Positions 35,373 to 44,150 are shown, counted from the stretch's first letter. The stretch is DNA of 64,000 nt from a bacterium (GCA_028819295.1 JAPPMA010000070.1:69284-133283); one strand, 5' to 3'. A program made the numbers and translations. Notes: a model not told the origin generated them from the letters alone.

Positions 35373-35465
35373 ATGGACGGTATGCACCACGACGAGCGGG
35401 AGTGGACAATTGCCGAGTTGGCCGAGGCCATGAAGGACCTGCCCCCCGCGCCGGTGTCGCCGTGA
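35373..35465 (+). CDS. 30-aa ORF coupled between two SDR genes
   Basis: ATG 35373 lies 3 bp after the upstream stop, and its TGA overlaps the GTG start of ipdF (GTGA). The product begins MDGMHHDEREWTIAELAEAM, with an acidic amphipathic helix and a Pro-rich tail. It is too short for a known domain. It may be a real small protein, a coupling leader for ipdF, or the stump of a larger gene. Confidence 0.4.
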   Translation: MDGMHHDEREWTIAELAEAMKDLPPAPVSP

Positions 35466-36244
35466 GCCGGGAAGTGCCCCCCGAGCCGCCCGGCCGGGGG
35501 CTTCTGGAGGGCAAAACCGTGGTGGTGACCGCCGCGGCGGGCACCGGAATCGGCTTTGCCGCCGCTCGGCGGTGCATGGCCGAGGGCGCCCGGGTGCTCA
35601 TCAGCGACATTCACGAGCGCCGATTGGGTGAGGCCGCTGACCGCCTGGCCGAGGAGTTCGGGGTGCGCCCCGCCACCAAGCTGTGCAACGTCACGGTCGA
35701 GGATGAGGTTCAAGCCCTGATCGGCGCTGCGGTGGCGGAGTTGGGCCATGTGGACGTGATGATCAACAACGCCGGTTTGGGGGGCACCGCCGACCTGGTG
35801 GACATGACCGACCAGCAGTGGCACATGGTGATCGACGTCACCCTCAACGGCACCATGCGAGCCACCCGGGCCGCGTTGCGCCACATGATGCCCCGGGGTT
35901 CGGGGGTGATCGTCAACAACGCCTCGGTGATGGGGTGGCGGGCCCAGGCCGGCCAGAGCCACTACGCCGCGGCCAAGGCCGGGGTGATGGCCCTCACCCG
36001 CTGCGCGGCCATGGAAGCGGCCGAGACCGGTGTTCGGGTCAACTGCGTGGCCCCCAGCCTGGCCATGCACCCGTTCTTGGCCAAGACGTCCAGCCAGGAG
36101 TTCCTCGACAGCCTGATCTCGATGGAGGCCTTCGACCGGGCCGCCGAACCGTGGGAGGTGGCCAACGTGATGGTGTTCCTGGCCAGCGACTATTCCACGT
36201 ACATGACCGGCGAGGTCGTCTCGGTCAGCTCCCAGCACCCCTAA
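35462..36244 (+). CDS. ipdF: IpdF-like SDR of sterol C/D-ring degradation
   Basis: This 260-aa SDR has the distinctive nucleotide motif VVVTAAAGTGIGFAAARR instead of the usual TGxxxGIG, together with NNAGLGG, NNASVMGWRAQAGQSHYAAAKAG and an end YMTGEVVSVSSQHP. This combination matches the IpdF subgroup (Rv3559c type), which oxidises a hydroxy-indane intermediate as its CoA thioester in HIP degradation. GTG 35462 is chosen for its 4-bp overlap with the preceding mini-ORF. ipdA, ipdB and ipdC lie 6 kb downstream, separate from this operon. Confidence 0.82.
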   Translation: MSREVPPEPPGRGLLEGKTVVVTAAAGTGIGFAAARRCMAEGARVLISDIHERRLGEAADRLAEEFGVRPATKLCNVTVEDEVQALIGAAVAELGHVDVMINNAGLGGTADLVDMTDQQWHMVIDVTLNGTMRATRAALRHMMPRGSGVIVNNASVMGWRAQAGQSHYAAAKAGVMALTRCAAMEAAETGVRVNCVAPSLAMHPFLAKTSSQEFLDSLISMEAFDRAAEPWEVANVMVFLASDYSTYMTGEVVSVSSQHP

Positions 36245-36254
36245 GGGACAACCG

Positions 36255-36461
36255 TCAGCCGAGAGCGGCGACCAAAACTGAGCGGTCAGTGGCGTGGTAG
36301 ACGTGGGCCAGGTCGACGTCGGCCACGTCTTCGAAGCCGGAAGGGACAGGCTCGTCGATCCCGTCCCAGGTGTAGTGGCCGCCGCCCACTGTTCCCGGAA
36401 GGTGCTGGCCCAGCACCGCCGCCGCCTTCCCACGCAGTGGGCGCCCACTTCGACCCGTCAT
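36255..36461 (-). CDS. Small hypothetical protein
   Basis: This 68-residue frame has host-like codon use (GC-rich third positions), opposite to its neighbours and 10 bp from the ipdF stop. The product begins MTGRSGRPLRGKAAAVLGQH and contains GGGHYTWDG and VADVDLAHVYHATDRS. TAGCGT lies 3 nt before the ATG, which is closer than usual. No family was recognised; it may be genuine or the end of a lost gene. Confidence 0.4.
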   Translation of the reverse strand: MTGRSGRPLRGKAAAVLGQHLPGTVGGGHYTWDGIDEPVPSGFEDVADVDLAHVYHATDRSVLVAALG

Positions 36462-36485
36462 CTCACGCTACACCTTGACCCTCGG

Positions 36486-36491
36486 TAGGCT
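36486..36491 (+). promoter_or_regulatory. -10 box TAGGCT of the cysteine hydrolase gene
   Basis: TAGGCT is followed by 7 nt and then ATG 36499. Confidence 0.5.
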
Positions 36492-36498
36492 GAGGGGC

Positions 36499-37023
36499 AT
36501 GGATGTGCCGTCCTGTGTGATAGCTGTGGACATTCAGGCAGGCTTCATCAACGCAACTACGGCCTCGATTCCTCCGGCGGTTCGAAGATTCTGTGAACAC
36601 AACCCAATAAGGCACCGAATATTCACCCGGTTTGTAAACCCAGGGGTTGGTGGGCCATTTGTGGATATTTTGGGTTGGCCTCGCTTTCAGGAAGAACAAG
36701 AAATCGCATTGGCTCCCGAGATAGAAAGCCTCCCCACGCTTGTCGTGGACAAGTGCTCCTACTCGCCTTTCATGGATACCAAGCTCGAAGACACCCTTAG
36801 GGGTTTGGAGGTAGATGATGTCTTGGTCTTCGGCATCGATACCGATGTTTGCGTCCTCACGACCGCTGTCGATCTGTTTGATCGCGGATTTCGCCCCGTC
36901 GTGGTCACCGACCTCTCGATGAGCCATGGGGGCCGCGAGTACCATGACGCCGCACTGTCGATACTTCCCCGATATATCGGTGCTGACAACATTGTGACCA
37001 CTGCCGACCTTCAGCGCCGCTGA
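36499..37023 (+). CDS. Cysteine hydrolase (isochorismatase-like) family protein
   Basis: This 174-aa protein has the isochorismatase-like layout: an N-terminal Asp in AVDIQAGF, a central Lys in VVDKCSYSPF and the catalytic Cys in VFGIDTDVCVLTTAVDLFDRGF. The family includes nicotinamidases, ureidohydrolases and isochorismatases, and hydrolyses amide or vinyl-ether bonds. Base composition is less GC-rich than the flanks, a possible sign of transfer. It is monocistronic. Confidence 0.82.
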   Translation: MDVPSCVIAVDIQAGFINATTASIPPAVRRFCEHNPIRHRIFTRFVNPGVGGPFVDILGWPRFQEEQEIALAPEIESLPTLVVDKCSYSPFMDTKLEDTLRGLEVDDVLVFGIDTDVCVLTTAVDLFDRGFRPVVVTDLSMSHGGREYHDAALSILPRYIGADNIVTTADLQRR

Positions 37024-37025
37024 CC

Positions 37026-37208
37026 GCGAGTATCTCGATCATTCCCTTCGACCTTGGTGGTAGTGCTGGCGAAGCGCTTGGGGAAGCGCTCGCCTGTGAT
37101 GGCAACCACCCCCTTGCGAAGATGGTCGAGAGCCTTCGTGCCCGACTGGAGGGGGAATTTGTAAATTCCGCACGCTGGTCTGCCCTGCGTGAAGCATTCC
37201 TAGTCTGA
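37026..37208 (+). pseudogene. Open C-terminal gene remnant without a start
   Basis: A 60-codon open stretch (ISIIPFDLGGSAGEALGEAL near its start, ending SARWSALREAFLV) has plausible protein composition but no ATG, GTG or TTG start. It lies between the hydrolase gene and a convergent SDR, overlapping the SDR stop. It may be the end of a deleted gene. Chance is possible. Confidence 0.3.
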
Positions 37209-38030
37209 CTCGACCGCCGACAGGCCCCGCTTCTTGAACTCGCTCTGGGCGTACACGATGCCGCCCAAGTGCTCATCGGCGTCGGGCGACGTGGCCAGCC
37301 AGGCCACCACCGCGCCGATGGTCGCGGGCTCCCCTCCGGGATAGGGGAACGATCCGGCGGTGTTGCGGGCCCGGGCGGCCTCGGTGATCACGTAGCCGGG
37401 ATCGATGCTGAAGCACCGGATGCCATCTGGCCCGTGCTCCACGTGGATGTGGGGGGTCATGCGGGTGAAGGCACCCTTGCTCATGGCGTAGGCCATGCCC
37501 CAGCCCCCCTTGCCGATGGGGCCGGGAGGGTCGGTGTAGGCCGACGCCGAGATCATGTTAACGATGGTGCCCGAGCCCCGCTCCACCATGACGGCCAGCA
37601 CTCGCCTGGTCACGGCCATCTGGGCGAACACGTTGCCCTCGAACAGCCTGTGAACCTCGGGCTCCTCCAGATCCATGATCGGGGTCATGCTCACCTTGCC
37701 CTGGTAGATGGCATTGTTCACCAGCACGTCGAGGTGTCCGAAGTGCTCCAGGGCGCCATCGACGCACGCATCCACGCTGGGCCGGTCCAGCAAGTCCATG
37801 GCCAGGGCGAGTCCCTGCCGGCCTTCGGCCTCGATGGCGGCCACGGTGGTGTCGAGGCCCCCGGGGATGGCGAGGTCGGGGTTGTACATGTCCCGGCCTG
37901 CTCCGTCCACCAGGGTGCGGGCCGACACGGCCACGTCGAAACCGGCCCGGGCCAGGGCGATGGCGCTGGCCTTTCCGATCCCCCGGCTGGCCCCGGTGAC
38001 CAGGGCGGTCTTTCGCTCGGTGGCGCTCAT
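37200..38030 (-). CDS. SDR family oxidoreductase
   Basis: This 276-aa SDR has LVTGASRGIGKASAIALARAG (about 10-30), LVNNAIYQG (a variant of NNAG), a Ser in MISASAY and YAMSKGA (Tyr, Lys). A 20-residue insert after the second strand (VDGAGRDMYNPDLAIPGG) is seen in a subgroup with large substrates. The start ATG is at 38028-38030. It stands alone on the minus strand, with no clear substrate hint. Confidence 0.82.
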   Translation of the reverse strand: MSATERKTALVTGASRGIGKASAIALARAGFDVAVSARTLVDGAGRDMYNPDLAIPGGLDTTVAAIEAEGRQGLALAMDLLDRPSVDACVDGALEHFGHLDVLVNNAIYQGKVSMTPIMDLEEPEVHRLFEGNVFAQMAVTRRVLAVMVERGSGTIVNMISASAYTDPPGPIGKGGWGMAYAMSKGAFTRMTPHIHVEHGPDGIRCFSIDPGYVITEAARARNTAGSFPYPGGEPATIGAVVAWLATSPDADEHLGGIVYAQSEFKKRGLSAVESD

Positions 38031-38222
38031 GGGTGCTGCTCCGCCTTTCGGTTGTCGCAATTCGCAGGCATACCGTAGGGCCATGAGTCCGCCAAGGGGA
38101 ATGCGCATATCGAGCACGCGAAGGAGCGACAATCCTGATTGCCCTCAGGTGCCGGGGAACCTCCAATAGGTTTGGGGCGTCGAAGAAGGCGAAATGTTCG
38201 CAGGCAGAAAGTAGAGCGTCCC

Positions 38223-39758
38223 GTGGGAAAGAGAATCGCAGCAGGTCTATTGATGATTGCGGCACTAATGGGCGCTGCCTGCTCATCAGACAACGACGAC
38301 AGCGGCAACACGCCGTCGGCCGCAATCACACCAGCGGAAGCCGGCGCATCCGAGGAGGTTGAATCCACAACCCCAGAAGGCGGAGCAGCGGCATTGGAAG
38401 AGGCCGACGAACCCGGGCAGGGCTCGCTGCCATTCACCGACGCGATGGCCGAAGCCGTGTACCAGGTATTGCTGGCGGACCCTGAGGTGCCCGAGTCGAT
38501 TACCGATCAGCAGATGCGGTGCATCGGCAACGCCGCAGCTTCCACGCTGGGCGAGGAGAGGATCGTCGAATTGGGCATTGACGGGCCTTCGCTGGAAGCT
38601 GCCTACGGTGATAGCGGGTCGTTCCTGCTGGGAGACCGCTTCGGCATCAGCCAGGCCGAGATAGATGAGATCTTGGGGGAGGCGGCTGCGTGCGCTGACT
38701 GGCGGGAGCTATTGGCGGAGGGGCTCCTTGGCGATGGCGGGTCGTCTGACATGACAGCGTGTTTCGCTGCCGAGATCTCAGATCTCGGGGTCAGCTCCCT
38801 GGTGGGCGGCTTATTGATCTCGCCTGAGAGCCCCTTGGGAACAGACAGCGAGCGCGCCGGGCAGGAGATGGCTCGACTGCTCGAGAGCTGCCTAGATCTG
38901 AGGTCGTTGGTCTACGACTCCCTCGTGTTCGACGGCGGCGTTTCAGAGCAAAGCGCGCAGTGCGTGGTGGACAACATTTCGGATGATCTGGTCGAGAGGT
39001 ATCTGCTGGCCTCCTCGGGTGATGGCGATGATGAGGGGGCCGAGTTGATGGGGGCGGTTTCAGAACTGCTGGATATCCAGAACCAGTGCTTGACCCCGGA
39101 GGAATTGGAGTTTATGGGGATGACCGACTCTGGAGCCTCCCCCGACTTCGCGCCAGTGGATGAGTTCGGGTCGGGTCCATGTCCGCTCGCTGATGGTTCG
39201 GGGCCCCAGGTCCTGGACTTCGACGGTCCCCAGGCCATGTGCTTGGACCCGTCCAAGCAGTACACCGCGGTGTTCGCCACCACCGCGGGTGAGATGCGGG
39301 TCGCCCTCGACACGGCCAACACGCCGTACACGGCCAACAACTTCGCGGTGCTGGCCCGCCATCGCTACTACGACGACACGCTGCTGTTCCGCACCGACCC
39401 CAGCATCGGCATCATCCAGGGCGGGGCGCCCCACACCAACTCGCCGTCTGACCCGGGGCCGGGATACACCATCCCCGACGAAGGCACCGGGTTCACCTAT
39501 GAGCCGGGCCAGATCGTGATGGCCCGCACCGCGGCCCCCAACAGCGCCGGTGCCCAGTTCTTCTTCGCGGTGAACGAGAACACCGCCTTGCTCAACAGCC
39601 AGGGCACCTATGTGGTGTTCGGCCAGATGGACGACGAGAGCCTGGCGGTGGCCGAGGCCATTTTGGCCAGCCACGTCGACCAGCCCGACAATCCGTTAGG
39701 CGGGGGTCCTGAGCCTCCGGTGATCGTCAATTCTGTCACCATTGAAAAAACCGGCTAA
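38223..39758 (+). CDS. Lipoprotein with cysteine repeats fused to a cyclophilin-type PPIase
   Basis: This 511-aa protein starts at GTG 38223 with a signal peptide and lipobox LMGAAC (Cys20). Residues about 80-295 hold tandem units built round paired cysteines (C100 and C157-ADWRELL; C180 and C223-LDLRSLV; C247 and C289). Residues about 347-511 are a cyclophilin-type peptidyl-prolyl isomerase, with FAVLARHRYYDDTLLFR, GPGYTIPDE and AQFFFAVNEN. The PPIase would act on exported proteins at the cell surface. The next gene encodes a second lipoprotein with one copy of the same cysteine unit. Confidence 0.8.
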   Translation: MGKRIAAGLLMIAALMGAACSSDNDDSGNTPSAAITPAEAGASEEVESTTPEGGAAALEEADEPGQGSLPFTDAMAEAVYQVLLADPEVPESITDQQMRCIGNAAASTLGEERIVELGIDGPSLEAAYGDSGSFLLGDRFGISQAEIDEILGEAAACADWRELLAEGLLGDGGSSDMTACFAAEISDLGVSSLVGGLLISPESPLGTDSERAGQEMARLLESCLDLRSLVYDSLVFDGGVSEQSAQCVVDNISDDLVERYLLASSGDGDDEGAELMGAVSELLDIQNQCLTPEELEFMGMTDSGASPDFAPVDEFGSGPCPLADGSGPQVLDFDGPQAMCLDPSKQYTAVFATTAGEMRVALDTANTPYTANNFAVLARHRYYDDTLLFRTDPSIGIIQGGAPHTNSPSDPGPGYTIPDEGTGFTYEPGQIVMARTAAPNSAGAQFFFAVNENTALLNSQGTYVVFGQMDDESLAVAEAILASHVDQPDNPLGGGPEPPVIVNSVTIEKTG

Positions 39759-39773
39759 GACAAGAGCCGTCTT

Positions 39774-40505
39774 ATGCGTCGCGGCTGGTTTATCTCGATA
39801 TTCCTTGTCTCCCTGATGGCCTCGGCCTGCTCAAGCCAAGGCGAGGGCCAAAGCGAGGGTAGAGGCGAGAGCCAAGGCGAGGGCAGCACGCCGTCCGTGT
39901 CGTCTACCCAGACCCCCACTGCCCAACCGACCGAGGCGGTCGAGCCCCCCAGTTCGTCTTCTGCCGATACCGCTGGCCGCGACGACAGCCAGCAGGCTGA
40001 GGATGGCGATCCACCTGGGCCCAACAGGCAGGAGCTAGTCGACACATTTGCGGATTTGGTTTCGACAGACGAACTGGTCACCACCTTCATAACGCGACCG
40101 GAGATCATCTGCCTGGCCGAGGGAGCATTTGCCGTGTTCACCGACGAACGGCTCAGCGAGATTGGGCTCAACCCCGATTCATTTGCCGAGGCATATCGGC
40201 AACCGGGGCTGTTCGTGTTTGGGGACTGGTTCGACATTTCCGACCGAGAGGCGTTCGATCTCGAGAATCTGGCGTTGGGCTGCATCGATTGGCGGAACTT
40301 CGTGGTCCAGGTCTTGGTCGCAGAGGGTGAGCCGATGGAACGAGCCTCATGCATCGCCTCCCAGATTTCAGTTGACGGATTGAGGGACATCGTGAGGGAC
40401 GCCATAGTGGTCGATGCCGGAGAAGGCTTCGGGGAGGCACAGGACGAGGTGGCATCAGCCTTTACTACCTGTTATCTGGACGCGTCTCCGGTGACGGCCT
40501 CCTAG
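39774..40505 (+). CDS. Lipoprotein with one cysteine-repeat domain
   Basis: This 243-aa protein has a signal peptide and lipobox LMASAC (Cys19), then a low-complexity S/E/G/Q/T-rich linker to about residue 80, then a globular part with ICLAEGAFAVFTDERLSEIG, CIDWRNFVVQVLV and SCIASQISVDGLRDIV. These blocks align with the repeat unit of the previous lipoprotein (C-x56-C-x-DWR). The pair probably arose by duplication. The function is unknown. The gene end lies in an inverted repeat. Confidence 0.72.
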   Translation: MRRGWFISIFLVSLMASACSSQGEGQSEGRGESQGEGSTPSVSSTQTPTAQPTEAVEPPSSSSADTAGRDDSQQAEDGDPPGPNRQELVDTFADLVSTDELVTTFITRPEIICLAEGAFAVFTDERLSEIGLNPDSFAEAYRQPGLFVFGDWFDISDREAFDLENLALGCIDWRNFVVQVLVAEGEPMERASCIASQISVDGLRDIVRDAIVVDAGEGFGEAQDEVASAFTTCYLDASPVTAS

Positions 40506-40669
40506 TGGTGTGTCGCGGAAATAATCGCGCGTGTCCTGCTAGGCATCGACGCCCCTCGCTGCGTTGCGCCTCCTTGCCGTAAGCTGGGAGTATGGCTGCG
40601 TCGGCGCGCCTTGCGAGGAACGCCGCTGCCGTCGCAATCCACGGCGCTAAACCCAAGACACACCACTAG
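40502..40669. mobile_element. 168-bp MITE-like element with 13-bp perfect inverted ends
   Basis: CTAGTGGTGTGTC (40502-40514) and GACACACCACTAG (40657-40669) are perfect inverted repeats. The interior is GC-rich with no open frame and has several short dyads. The left arm contains the lipoprotein stop codon. The size suits a miniature transposable element or a structured RNA. No target duplication is evident, and no second copy is in this window. Confidence 0.45.
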
Positions 40670-40707
40670 TCGGGCAGCAAGGCGATGCGGCGACAGCCCG
40701 TACCGCT

Positions 40708-41613
40708 TCACGGCTCCCGGTAGTAAACCGCCTCGGCAGTGGGCTCGGCGTCGGTGCCCACCCTGGTGTCGGCGACCATGGCGATGAGGTGGGCCAGCAC
40801 AGAGCGGCTGGCCGGCTCGTGCAGTTCAGGGGCCACGTCGGCGTACATCACCTCCACCATCTCAGGGATGGTCTGAGGCCCGGATGCCAGGCATTCCATG
40901 ATCTGGCGCTCTCGGTCGAGGCGGTGGGTGTAGAGGGCCTCCACGAGGGAGTGGGGCTCGGTGACCGGCGGGCCGTGGGTGGGCCAATAGGCGCGGTCGT
41001 CGGGGCAGTCGGCCAAGAGCCGGAGGCTGGCCATGTAGTCGGCCATGTTGCCGTCGGGCGGGGGGATGACGGTGGTGGACCAGCCCATGATGTGGTCGCC
41101 GGTGAACACCCCGGCCGCTTCCCGCCAGCGGTAGGCGATGTGGTTGGAGATGTGGCCGGGGGTGTGCAGGCACTCGAAGCTCCACCCCGGCCCATCCACA
41201 ACATCGCCGTGGACCACCGCGGCATCGGGCGCGAACTGGAGATCGCCCCGCTCCTCGCTCTTGCCGTCGTCGTTATCTGCCGCTGGATGGGGACCGAAGC
41301 CGTAGGCCGGAGCGCCGGTGGCCTCGCCCACCGCCCGTGACGCAGGCGAGTGGTCCCGATGGGTGTGGGTTATGAGCAGGGCCTCCACCTGCTCGCCGTC
41401 CACCGCGGCCAGAACTGCGTCGATGTGGTCGGCGTCGTCGGGGCCGGGGTCGACGATGGCCACCCGGCCCCGGCCCACGATGTAGGTGCCGGTGCCCCGG
41501 TAGGTGAACTTGCTCGGGTTGTTGGCCACCACCCGGCGCAGGCCGGGGGCCATCTCCACCGCCGCGCCGTACTCCACCTCGGGCTCGGTAACAAACGGGA
41601 TGCTCACTGCCAT
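40708..41613 (-). CDS. MBL-fold metallo-hydrolase
   Basis: This 301-aa protein has the metallo-beta-lactamase motif ITHTHRDHSPAS (HxHxDH) and metal ligands in HTPGHISNH and FTGDHIMGW. The C-terminal about 80 residues form a winged-helix-like cap (LLADCPDDRAYWPTHGPPV then RERQIMECLASGPQTIPEMV), as in LACTB2-type hydrolases. Substrates of this group range from RNA to thioesters. The start is the ATG at 41611-41613, which overlaps the stop of the upstream SDR by 10 bp, so the two are coupled. Confidence 0.84.
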   Translation of the reverse strand: MAVSIPFVTEPEVEYGAAVEMAPGLRRVVANNPSKFTYRGTGTYIVGRGRVAIVDPGPDDADHIDAVLAAVDGEQVEALLITHTHRDHSPASRAVGEATGAPAYGFGPHPAADNDDGKSEERGDLQFAPDAAVVHGDVVDGPGWSFECLHTPGHISNHIAYRWREAAGVFTGDHIMGWSTTVIPPPDGNMADYMASLRLLADCPDDRAYWPTHGPPVTEPHSLVEALYTHRLDRERQIMECLASGPQTIPEMVEVMYADVAPELHEPASRSVLAHLIAMVADTRVGTDAEPTAEAVYYREP

Positions 41614-42422
41614 TTTGGGATGCTCCCGACCGGTCCCCCGTCCTCGCCGGCCACCTCGCCGGTGGACGCTCCCAAGTATGCCGGCTTCTCGCCGCCGCCG
41701 TGAACCTTGATGTTGGCCCCGGACATCCATCGGGCCAGGGGCGAGGCCAAGAACAAGCACACGTCGGCCACGTCGTCGGGCTGGCCCATGCGGCCCAAGG
41801 CTATGGTCTCGCCCACCGCGGCGATCCCGGCCTCATCGCCGTAGTACAGATAGGCGTCTTCGGTCACGATCAGCCCGACGGTCACGGTCAGCACTCGGAT
41901 CTTCGGCCCCCACTCCACCGCCAGGGTCTCGCTCAAGTTCACCAGCCCGGCCTTGGCCGCCCCGTAGGCGATGCCCATGGGGTTGGGCCGGATGCCCGAC
42001 ACCGACGAGATGTTGAGGATCACCCCGCCGCTGTCCTGGTTCTGCATCACCGGGAACACCGCCTGGCTGAACGCCATCGGGGCCAGCAAGTTCAGGGCCA
42101 CGATCTTCTCGTTGAACCGAGGCGAAACCGTGGCCGAGTCGGCTGGCGGGGCCCCGCCCGCGTTGTTGATGAGGGTGTCCACCCGCCCCGTGCGCTCCAC
42201 CGCGGCGCTAACCACCCCGGCGATCTGCTCGAGGTCGCGCACGTCGGCGACCACGAACCGCGCCTCCCGGCCGTCGGCGGCCACCGGCTCCTCCGGCGGG
42301 CGGCGGGCGCAGATCACCACGTCGGCGCCTGCGGCCAAGAAGCGGAGGGCCATCCCCCGGCCCAGCCCCTTGGTGCCGCCGGTGATGATGGCGGTCTTGC
42401 CGGTGAAATCGAGGTCATCCAT
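41604..42422 (-). CDS. SDR family oxidoreductase next to ipdAB
   Basis: This 272-aa SDR has ITGGTKGLG (about 13-21), INNAGGAPP, a catalytic Ser in NISSVSG and YGAAKAG (Tyr, Lys), and an extended C-terminus after KVHGGGEKPAY. It is divergent from ipdA across 106 bp. By position it is a candidate for sterol-ring or hydroxyacyl-CoA oxidation, but the step is unknown. Confidence 0.82.
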   Translation of the reverse strand: MDDLDFTGKTAIITGGTKGLGRGMALRFLAAGADVVICARRPPEEPVAADGREARFVVADVRDLEQIAGVVSAAVERTGRVDTLINNAGGAPPADSATVSPRFNEKIVALNLLAPMAFSQAVFPVMQNQDSGGVILNISSVSGIRPNPMGIAYGAAKAGLVNLSETLAVEWGPKIRVLTVTVGLIVTEDAYLYYGDEAGIAAVGETIALGRMGQPDDVADVCLFLASPLARWMSGANIKVHGGGEKPAYLGASTGEVAGEDGGPVGSIPKWQ

Positions 42423-42515
42423 TGCTGCCAGTGTGCCCCATGCAGACGGTAAGGATCATTTTGGCGAGTCCGGGCGACCTTGGTTGCCAGTGCGGGGCAG
42501 GTTCTGGGCGCGGGC

Positions 42516-42521
42516 TATCGT
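42516..42521 (+). promoter_or_regulatory. -10 box TATCGT of ipdA
   Basis: TATCGT is followed by 7 nt and then ATG 42529. No KstR2-like palindrome was recognised between ipdA and the divergent SDR. Confidence 0.5.
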
Positions 42522-42528
42522 CGCCGCC

Positions 42529-43383
42529 ATGGTCGACAAACGGATGACCGAAGACGAAGTCGTCTCAGAGCTGAAAGACGGCATGACCATCGGCATCGGC
42601 GGCTGGGGATCCCGGCGCAAGCCCATGTCTCTGGTGCGGGCCATGCTGCGCTCCGACCTCAAGGATCTGACCGTGGTGGCCTACGGAGGGCCCGACATCG
42701 GGCTGCTGTGCGCGGCGGGCAAGCTGCGCCGGGCGGTGTACGGGTTCGTTTCGCTGGACTCCATCCCGCTGGAACCCCACTTCCGCCAGGCCCGCCAGAG
42801 CGGGGCCATCGAGTTCACCGAGCTGGACGAGGGGGCCTTCTACCTGGGGCTTATGGCTGCCGCCCACCGGGTGCCGTTCTATCCCACTAGGGCTGGCTTG
42901 GGCTCAGACATGTTGACGATGAACCCGGAATTGCGCACGGTGACCTCGCCGTATGACGACGGTGAGGAGCTCGTGGCCATCCCCGCCTTCAGACTGGACG
43001 CCGCGCTGATCCACATGAACCGGGCCGACGCTGCCGGCAACGGCCAGTTCCTGGGGCCCGACCTGTATTTCGACGACCTGTTCGCCATGGCCGCCGACAA
43101 GACCTACCTGAGCACCGAGAAGATCGTGCCCACCGAGAACCTGCTCGACGAGGGGCCGGTTCACACGCTGCGCATCCCGCGAATCTTCACCGACGGCGTG
43201 GTTGAGGCCCCCCGGGGGGCGCACTTCACCGAGTGCCCGCCCGATTATGGGCGCGACGAGGCCTTCCAGCGGGAGTATGCCGCCACCGCCCGCGACCCCG
43301 AGGCGTGGGAAGCGTTCCGCAGCACCTACCTCGACGCTCCCTCCCATGCTGAGTACCTAAAGGCGCTGGAGGCCCGATCATGA
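42529..43383 (+). CDS. ipdA: IpdA, alpha subunit of COCHEA-CoA hydrolase (sterol ring C opening)
   Basis: This 284-aa class I CoA-transferase-fold protein has the IpdA opening KDGMTIGIGGWGSRRKPMSL, YGGPDIGLLCAAGKLRRAVYGF and the end DGVVEAPRGAHFT followed by PDYGRDEAFQREY. In actinobacteria IpdAB is a hydrolase that opens the last steroid ring of the HIP pathway; it is not a true transferase. ipdB follows with an ATGA overlap and then an IpdC-like gene, the same order as in Mycobacterium. The organism therefore probably degrades steroids or related indane compounds. Confidence 0.9.
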   Translation: MVDKRMTEDEVVSELKDGMTIGIGGWGSRRKPMSLVRAMLRSDLKDLTVVAYGGPDIGLLCAAGKLRRAVYGFVSLDSIPLEPHFRQARQSGAIEFTELDEGAFYLGLMAAAHRVPFYPTRAGLGSDMLTMNPELRTVTSPYDDGEELVAIPAFRLDAALIHMNRADAAGNGQFLGPDLYFDDLFAMAADKTYLSTEKIVPTENLLDEGPVHTLRIPRIFTDGVVEAPRGAHFTECPPDYGRDEAFQREYAATARDPEAWEAFRSTYLDAPSHAEYLKALEARS

Positions 43384-44147
43384 GCACCCCCGCCGAAGCA
43401 ACCATCGACGAGATCTGCGTGGTGGCCTGCGCCGAGGCCTTCCGGGGCGACGGCGAGATCCTGTGCAACCCCATCGGCACGGTGCCCATTGTGGGGGGCC
43501 GGTTGGCCCGGGCCACTTTCGAGCCCGACCTGGTGTACACCGACACCGTGTCGGTGCTGCCGGCCAACAACTTCCCGGTGGGCGATCCCGACGCCCCCAA
43601 GGTGGTGGAGTCGTGGGTGCCGTACCGCACCGTGTTCGATATCGTGTGGTCGGGCAAGCGCCATGTGATGATGGGCGCCAGCCAGATCGACCAGTGGGGC
43701 AATCAGAACATCGCAGCCATCGGCGACTTCCGCCAGCCCAAGGCCCAGCTTCTCGGTTTGCGGGGCGCACCCGGCAACCTGATCAACCACACCACCAGCT
43801 ATTGGGTGCCCAACCACTCCACCCGCTCGTTTGTGACTTCGGTGGATGTGGTGTCGGGGCCGGGGTACGACCGGATGCGGGAGTTGGGCGCGCCGGGGAA
43901 CCGCTACCACGAGGTGCGCCGGGTGGTGTCCAACCTGGGGGTGTTCGACTTCCAGACCGACGACAACCGCATGAGGATCGCCTCAATCCACCCCGGAGTG
44001 ACCGTGGAACAGGTTGTGGAGGCCACCGCCTTCGAGCTGGCCGGTACCGACGATGCGGCTGAGACCCGGCTGCCCACCGACGAAGAGCTCCGCCTGATCC
44101 GCGAGGTGCTCGATCCCGGCGGCGCCCGCAAAGCCGAGTTTCGCTGA
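43380..44147 (+). CDS. ipdB: IpdB, beta subunit of COCHEA-CoA hydrolase
   Basis: This 255-aa partner of IpdA has EICVVACAEAFRGDGEILCN, VGGRLARATFEPDLVYTD, HVMMGASQIDQWGNQN and TSVDVVSGPGYDRM, typical of the IpdB subunit. Start and ipdA stop overlap by 4 bp. After its stop, a short duplicated segment precedes ipdC. Confidence 0.9.
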   Translation: MSTPAEATIDEICVVACAEAFRGDGEILCNPIGTVPIVGGRLARATFEPDLVYTDTVSVLPANNFPVGDPDAPKVVESWVPYRTVFDIVWSGKRHVMMGASQIDQWGNQNIAAIGDFRQPKAQLLGLRGAPGNLINHTTSYWVPNHSTRSFVTSVDVVSGPGYDRMRELGAPGNRYHEVRRVVSNLGVFDFQTDDNRMRIASIHPGVTVEQVVEATAFELAGTDDAAETRLPTDEELRLIREVLDPGGARKAEFR

Positions 44148-44150
44148 GCC

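Noticed and set aside
36905..37276. A 123-codon minus-strand frame between hydrolase and SDR genes
   Set aside because: Composition is dominated by Arg, Ser and Ala and it overlaps two supported genes on the other frames.
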